NCBI GenBank assembly: GCA_015075185.1
Contig: JABTUW010000001.1
Location: 2,373,287 to 2,437,286 of the forward strand
Source of the DNA: Anaerolineales bacterium
GTDB taxonomy: Bacteria > Chloroflexota > Anaerolineae > 4572-78 > J111
Direction: 5' to 3'
Length of the DNA stretch: 64,000 nt
Below are positions 59,259 to 64,000 of this stretch, piece by piece. How positions within the stretch are numbered: position 1 is the first letter of the stretch; every line of letters starts with the position of its first letter. The position numbers and the translations under genes were made by a program. The notes under the pieces are model-generated. The model ran no database searches. It was not told the origin of the DNA and saw nothing but the letters and a program-made list of their open reading frames with translations.

Positions 59259-61538
59259 ATGAAAAGCTCGACTGACTGGCTGCAAACTGGCCGGAACTAC
59301 TTTTCGTCCAGCATTAGAAATAAAATTATCATCCCCTATGCCTTACTCACCCTGGTGTTGGCTGTTTTAGGCGTATTTATTGTTACCCGCCTGGTCGCTG
59401 GTTCTTTTGAGGATCGCCTCAAAAACCAATTAATTGATACGGGACGGCTGGTCAGCGATGAAGTAGTTAACCGAGAACGGGACCGGTTAGAGATCCAGCG
59501 GGCGGTAGCTAACACCGAAGGCGTGGCCGAGGCCCTGATTAATCGCAACTTTACCGAACTGGATCGCTTAATTTCTCCCTTAATGGCCAATTACAAGGAG
59601 ATTGACAGCATTGTCTTGCTGGATACGCAAGGCAAGGAAGTGCTGCGGCTGCAGCGCGAGTTCAATGCGCCCAACACTCCGGCGCAGACCTACCGGGGCA
59701 GTGGGGCGGATTTTTCTTCCTGGTTGCCAGTCAAGCGGGTTTTAGACAACGCTAATAACGGGGCCAAAGAGGTGCAAATGGCTCTGGACCCCAAGTCCAA
59801 GGAGTTGATTATTTACACCATTGGCCCGGTCCAAACACCGCAGGGAATCATCGGGGCGGCCCTGGTGGGAACATATCTAAAAAAGGAATTAGATACCCTC
59901 AAAAGCCTGGCTCTGGCCGATGTTACCCTATTTGAAGAAACCGGTGAGGTGGTCTACTCCACCCTGGTGTCGGGTCAGGCTGAAGCCCGGGAGGTCTTCA
60001 AGACATTTACCGCTGCCCGCTATCAACAGGTTCTCGCGCAGAATGGTGTCACCTTGCTGGAGGAGGTCCAGACGCCAGATGGGCTGGAAAATCAGGATAT
60101 CCTGGCCCGAGGCCAGTCCTACCGGCTGGCCTATGGGCCCTTTATCCTGCGCAACCGGATTTACGGCGTCTATGCGGTTGCTTTGCCGACCAGTTTTATC
60201 ACCGAAACAAACGACCAAAGCCGCAACCTGCTGGCCCTAACTTTCTCCGCTGGTGTGATCCTGGTCCTGGTCATCGGCTACATGGTTTCGCAGCGAATCA
60301 TCCGGCCGATTATCCGGCTGGTGCAAACCTCGCAAGCTATTGCTCGCGGCGATCTGGACCAACGCAGCGGCCTGGTACAGGGCGATGAAATCGGCATTCT
60401 GGCTACCACCTTCGACGACATGACCAGCGAATTACAACGCCTCTTGAAAATCCAGCGCGAGGAGGCCAGCAAACTCAACGCTATCCTGAGCAGTATTGCC
60501 GATGGGGTAATTGTGCAGGATTTGGAGGGCCGCACCGTCATTATGAATCCCGCTGCCGAGAATATTCTGGAAGCTGTCGGGAGTGATTTCAGGTATGCCC
60601 CCGTGGAAACTCCAAGCGAATCGAGTTCATCCTCTTTACTGGGGAGTCTGACCGGCCTTGAATTTCACGAAACGCGCCGTTTTGAAGTCGGTCAGCGGGT
60701 ATTGAGCGCCCTCTCCGCCCCGGTGCTGACCGCGGATAAGGAACAGCTTGGTTCCGTGGTGGTCCTGCGTGATATTACCCGTGAGGTAGAGTCGGACCGG
60801 TTGAAAGATGACTTCATCACCAGTGTGTCGCACGAACTGCGCACCCCGCTGACGGCCATTAAGGGGTATAATGATTTGCTGCGCATGACCGGCGCTAACA
60901 AACTGGATCAACGCCAACTGAGCTTTATTGAGATTGTAGATGAAAATGTCAATGATTTACTTCAATTGATTCAAGAAATGCTCGACCTGTCCCAAATTAC
61001 TGCCGGAACTCTCGGCATTGACCAGGAACCGGTGAATCTGTCAGAGTTAATTGCCACTGAAACCGAAAAGTGGGTAGAGAAAATGGCAGAACGCGAGTTG
61101 AAGTTTGTGGTTTACCTGCCGGAGGAGCCAATTTGGGTGGAAGGAGATTGGAACCGCCTCAGCCGGGTGGTCAACAACTTGGTCAAGAATGCCCACGATT
61201 ACACCTTACCCGGTGGCAGTGTGGAGGTCTGGCTAAAGCAGGAAAATGGCCGGGGCCAGGCTGATATTAAAGACACCGGCGTGGGCATTGCCGCAGAGCA
61301 GCAGCGCTTTTTGTTTACCCGTTTCTTCCGGGCGATTCATGCTGAGAGCACCTTTGAAGTGAGCGGTGCGGGTTTGGGTTTGTATATCAGCAAAGCTATC
61401 ATTGAAGCTCACCGGGGAGAGATCTGGATGGAGAGCAAAATCAATGAAGGCAGTACTTTTAGCTTTGCCCTGCCGGTCATCGAACCAGCCCTGGATGAGC
61501 AAGAAACGGAACCCATTGAGTATGTCAATTCGGAGTGA
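59259..61538 (+). CDS. Sensor histidine kinase (extracytoplasmic sensor, HAMP, PAS, HisKA, HATPase)
   Basis: 759 residues. Membrane helices at about 22-44 and 322-344 enclose a sensor domain of about 275 residues (double-Cache-like by length and DSIVLLDTQGKEVLRL, not certain). HAMP at about 345-397, a PAS domain at about 405-515 (ILSSIADGVIVQDLEGRTVI), HisKA with phospho-accepting His in SVSHELRTPLTAI near 524, and HATPase_c with NNLVKNAHDY, DTGVGIA and GAGLGLYISKA. No response regulator gene is adjacent, so its partner is elsewhere. A Calx-beta surface protein gene follows at 107 bp. Confidence 0.92.
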   Translation: MKSSTDWLQTGRNYFSSSIRNKIIIPYALLTLVLAVLGVFIVTRLVAGSFEDRLKNQLIDTGRLVSDEVVNRERDRLEIQRAVANTEGVAEALINRNFTELDRLISPLMANYKEIDSIVLLDTQGKEVLRLQREFNAPNTPAQTYRGSGADFSSWLPVKRVLDNANNGAKEVQMALDPKSKELIIYTIGPVQTPQGIIGAALVGTYLKKELDTLKSLALADVTLFEETGEVVYSTLVSGQAEAREVFKTFTAARYQQVLAQNGVTLLEEVQTPDGLENQDILARGQSYRLAYGPFILRNRIYGVYAVALPTSFITETNDQSRNLLALTFSAGVILVLVIGYMVSQRIIRPIIRLVQTSQAIARGDLDQRSGLVQGDEIGILATTFDDMTSELQRLLKIQREEASKLNAILSSIADGVIVQDLEGRTVIMNPAAENILEAVGSDFRYAPVETPSESSSSSLLGSLTGLEFHETRRFEVGQRVLSALSAPVLTADKEQLGSVVVLRDITREVESDRLKDDFITSVSHELRTPLTAIKGYNDLLRMTGANKLDQRQLSFIEIVDENVNDLLQLIQEMLDLSQITAGTLGIDQEPVNLSELIATETEKWVEKMAERELKFVVYLPEEPIWVEGDWNRLSRVVNNLVKNAHDYTLPGGSVEVWLKQENGRGQADIKDTGVGIAAEQQRFLFTRFFRAIHAESTFEVSGAGLGLYISKAIIEAHRGEIWMESKINEGSTFSFALPVIEPALDEQETEPIEYVNSE

Positions 61539-61645
61539 CATACCAATTCAAACCGATTTCAAACCTGAATAAGCTACAATAAAGTTATTCTGGGCCTATT
61601 TGGCTCTTGAATTAAATGATAAGTTAGTGTAAGCTATGAGGGTAA

Positions 61646-63883
61646 ATGTGCAGCATGTTACCAGGATTAGAACCCTCAGACCCGCAGGCACAAAAAGAAA
61701 GAGATGAGCGGGGCAAAAGAATAATTATTGCTCTGCTCTTTTTGCTTCTGAGCTTTAGCTGTATTTTCTGTTCCTCACAAAGCGCTCTCTGGTTCATTAA
61801 TCGCGACCGCGTCGAAACCAGTATGCTCTCCCATTTAGAGGCCGACTACGGCTTTGACCCGGCCCTGCCACTGGCCCCTTTATCCGAAAGTATCATTGCT
61901 GAAGCGGTGCAAGACGAAGCCGCTCTGCTGGCCAAACAGACGCCCATTGCTGTGGGTCTGGGAGTAGTCATTTTACCTAATCCCGTACCCACTCCGGCGC
62001 CAACCCTCATCGCTCTGCTGCCGACGCCAACGCCAACCCCCACGCCAACCGTCTCGGCTCCGTCAAACCCGGTCCCGGCAACGCCTATTGAATTAACGGC
62101 GACTTCTGTCCCGCCAACCTCTGCGCCGCCGACCTCGCCGCCCGCTTCACCACCGCCCACTTTGCCCCCCTCAACTGCACCGCCAACGGTGTCGCCGCCC
62201 ACCCTGCCGCCCCCCACCGTCCCGCCGACAGCGATCCCACCGACAGTCCCGCCGCCGACGGTCCCACCTCCCACTGTTCCACCACCGACAGTTCCGCCCA
62301 CCACCGTCCCACCGACGGCTACAGCGACCAATATCCCACCAACAGCCACGCCGATTCCACCAACGGTAGCTTTTAGTGCTGCTGCTTATAGTGTGAACGA
62401 AAATGGCGGCAACGCGGTTATTATCGTCGTCCTCAGTGCTGCCTCATCGCAAACGGTTACCGTCACCTATGCCGCTGCGGACGGTACGGCTACGGCGGGC
62501 AGTGATTATACCCCTCCCGGCGGAATATTGACCTTTGCTCCGGGACAGGTTAGCCAGGCTTTCAACGTGGCCATCATCGATGATACGATTGCCAGCGAGG
62601 GCAATGAATCCGTCTTGCTTAGCCTCAGCAATCCCACCAATGCCACGCTGGGCTTAAGCAGCGCGATCTTGACTATTGCCGATGACGACGCCCCACCAAC
62701 CGTCCAGTTTAGCCAGCCCGGTTATACTGTAGGTGAAGCAGGTGGTTCTGCCTTAATTGATGTCACTCTCAGTACAGCCTCGGCGGTAACTGTCACTGTA
62801 AATTTTGCGACCACTGCCGGGTCAGCAACTTCCGGCGTTGATTATCAAGACAACAGTGGTGCGCTTACTTTTGCTCCGGGACAGGTCAGCCAATCTTTCA
62901 ACGTGACGATTAACGATGATGCTCTCGACGAGGCCGATGAAACCGTTGACCTGTCCCTCAGCGCTCCTGTGAATGCCACCCTGGGTACATCTACCGCTGT
63001 ACTTACCATTGCCGATGATGACGCCTCCCCGACGGTCCAGTTTAGTAATAGCAACTACAACGTGACAGAGGCCAATACCACGGTACCAATAGATGTTACA
63101 CTTAGTGCGGCTTCAGCTTTAACCGTTACTGTAGACTATGCCACCAGCGATCTTACGGCGACAGCCGGCAGCGACTACAATACAGCAACGGGACAGTTGA
63201 CCTTCCCGCCGGGGAGTACCAGCCAAACTTTTTCTGTCACAATCAATGATGACACTCTTGATGAGCCTAATGAGACTGTCGGGCTTACCTTGAGCAACTT
63301 TAACGGGGCAACGCCCGGTTCGCCCACTAGTGCCACTTTAACCATCGTTGACAACGACAATCCAGGAACTTGTTCGGGCCTTTATCCTAACGGTGAACCT
63401 AACATAGGTTCGCCCAACGGCACTACGGCTAGAATTGCTTGTGATGTAGGGGTGATTATTGACTTGGGAACAATAATCTCTACAGGTCACCCCGGTTATG
63501 ATCTTATCTACTATGAAATGCAGGGTAATCCACCCCCCCCACCACCTTATTACGTTTACCTGGATTTAGTCCAGGTTGAGATAGGTCAAACTCCGAGCGG
63601 GCCGTGGTACCCAGTTTTTGTATGGGGTGACGGTAACTCGGACACCAATACCAACATAAGCGGTCTCGATGGTGGTCCTTCATCTGATAATGCTACGATA
63701 CTTAGCCCACCTCTTGTTGGGCCTGGAGATCCGCTTAACACCGGAGTTCAGATTGATATAGATACTGCACCAGGAGGGCCGCCGCCAGCCGGTTCGTATC
63801 AATACGTCCGGATCTATTCACCGCCCGTTGGAGTAGGAGCTAATGACGGGCCGGAGGTTGACGCAATCGAGGTTCTGCCCTAG
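61646..63883 (+). CDS. Calx-beta-repeat surface protein
   Basis: 745 residues. An N-terminal membrane helix (about 25-48, IIIALLFLLLSFSCIF) is followed by a Pro/Thr-rich stalk of about 130 residues (PPTVPPPT repeats) and three Calx-beta domains at about 240-345, 350-457 and 462-567, each ending LTIADDD or LTIVDND and containing the conserved DD(T/A)xxExxE calcium-binding region. The C-terminal 170 residues (CSGLYPNGEPNIGSPNG, VDAIEVLP) form a separate domain I do not recognise. Likely a calcium-stabilised adhesin-like surface protein. GAGGG precedes the ATG. Confidence 0.85.
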   Translation: MCSMLPGLEPSDPQAQKERDERGKRIIIALLFLLLSFSCIFCSSQSALWFINRDRVETSMLSHLEADYGFDPALPLAPLSESIIAEAVQDEAALLAKQTPIAVGLGVVILPNPVPTPAPTLIALLPTPTPTPTPTVSAPSNPVPATPIELTATSVPPTSAPPTSPPASPPPTLPPSTAPPTVSPPTLPPPTVPPTAIPPTVPPPTVPPPTVPPPTVPPTTVPPTATATNIPPTATPIPPTVAFSAAAYSVNENGGNAVIIVVLSAASSQTVTVTYAAADGTATAGSDYTPPGGILTFAPGQVSQAFNVAIIDDTIASEGNESVLLSLSNPTNATLGLSSAILTIADDDAPPTVQFSQPGYTVGEAGGSALIDVTLSTASAVTVTVNFATTAGSATSGVDYQDNSGALTFAPGQVSQSFNVTINDDALDEADETVDLSLSAPVNATLGTSTAVLTIADDDASPTVQFSNSNYNVTEANTTVPIDVTLSAASALTVTVDYATSDLTATAGSDYNTATGQLTFPPGSTSQTFSVTINDDTLDEPNETVGLTLSNFNGATPGSPTSATLTIVDNDNPGTCSGLYPNGEPNIGSPNGTTARIACDVGVIIDLGTIISTGHPGYDLIYYEMQGNPPPPPPYYVYLDLVQVEIGQTPSGPWYPVFVWGDGNSDTNTNISGLDGGPSSDNATILSPPLVGPGDPLNTGVQIDIDTAPGGPPPAGSYQYVRIYSPPVGVGANDGPEVDAIEVLP

Positions 63884-63906
63884 ACAGGATATCTGGAGCC
63901 AATTTA

Positions 63907-63938
63907 AAAAGAGACGGTCCAAACGGGCCGTCTCTTTT
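63907..63938. terminator. Rho-independent terminator of the Calx-beta gene
   Basis: AAAAGAGACGG (63907-63917) pairs with CCGTCTCTTTT (63928-63938) around a ten-base loop. Confidence 0.85.
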
Positions 63939-63988
63939 ACTATAACCGACTTTCGTTACCCTACACCTACCTGAAAGTGGCAAAATAT

Positions 63989-64000
63989 GGACAGGATTTA
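63989..64000. repeat. Start of a GGACAGGATTTA repeat cut by the window end
   Basis: The final 12 bases match the first 12 bases of the palindromic repeat at 14755; the rest of the copy lies outside. Confidence 0.4.

Noticed and set aside
59080..59262. TTG-started 60-residue hydrophobic ORF overlapping the histidine kinase start by four bases
   Set aside because: No ribosome binding site, no recognisable family and unbiased codon use; the overlap alone is not enough.
61846..62349. Minus-strand Gly/Val-rich ORF opposite the Calx-beta stalk
   Set aside because: It is an antisense artefact of CCACC/CCGAC repeats that encode the Pro/Thr stalk.

Overview
The window reads like a chromosomal piece of a Gram-positive-like or monoderm-lineage bacterium, most plausibly a Chloroflexota (Anaerolineae-type) genome. 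This is an inference from gene content: three large Ser/Thr protein kinases with C-terminal TPR or TolB-like sensor parts, Roadblock/LC7 proteins, non-pyrrolysine MttB paralogues, an RNase J, a SpoIIIE/FtsK translocase, a secreted Reg_prop propeller, and abundant short palindromic elements. GC is moderately high in most of the window. It looks clearly lower in two stretches (about 44.7-48.3 kb and 56.4-57.5 kb). No rRNA, tRNA, CRISPR array or complete insertion sequence was seen.

Layout. 1-5.3 kb: a plus-strand redox operon made of a Mo-bis-MGD oxidoreductase (5' end outside the window), a small protein, a four-cluster Fe-S subunit, a Rieske protein, a small membrane protein and a TDT/SLAC1 anion channel, interrupted by three MITE-like palindromes. 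5.3-7.9 kb: a minus-strand group (HicB/DinB-like protein, YhhY-like acetyltransferase, DinB, ICMT-like methyltransferase, small leader ORF) behind a near-consensus promoter. 8.1-9.2 kb: a rho gene broken by one in-frame amber codon. 9.2-18.8 kb: enzymes (SAM methyltransferase, metallo-hydrolase, acyltransferase, ring-cleaving dioxygenase, SDR) and a 21-blade secreted propeller. 18.9-22.5 kb: a corrinoid protein and two MttB-type methyltransferases. 22.7-28.7 kb: a giant membrane protein, NUDIX, RmlD-like reductase and a membrane phosphodiesterase-like protein.

28.9-39.8 kb is a signalling block: a LysM/TolB membrane protein, a kinase with a homologous TolB-like ectodomain, a Roadblock-Roadblock-Phd-like operon, and a TPR kinase. 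39.9-44.7 kb: GT2 and GT39 glycosyltransferases and an SH3b protein. 44.7-48.4 kb: the most interesting unit, a minus-strand operon driven by a TTGACG-17-TATAAT promoter that encodes an antitoxin-like protein, a DUF6516-like toxin candidate, a Ser/Thr kinase with TPRs and a NERD-nuclease/FHA protein. I infer that the kinase phosphorylates a partner read by the FHA domain, which would gate the nuclease; this could be a stress or phage-defence circuit.

48.5-59 kb is housekeeping: RNase J, a flippase-like membrane protein, FtsK, YebC-RuvC-RuvA and MnmE, with a transferred-looking phosphotransferase inserted. 59.2-63.9 kb: a sensor histidine kinase and a Calx-beta surface protein.

Two genome-wide themes run through the window. 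The first is short palindromic elements: MITE-like elements with 47-bp modules, and 7/8-nt tandem-repeat palindromes. These lie between genes, supply stop codons, and are even translated inside genes. The second is a TGACATTTGTCA palindrome found in three divergent intergenic regions, a candidate shared operator.
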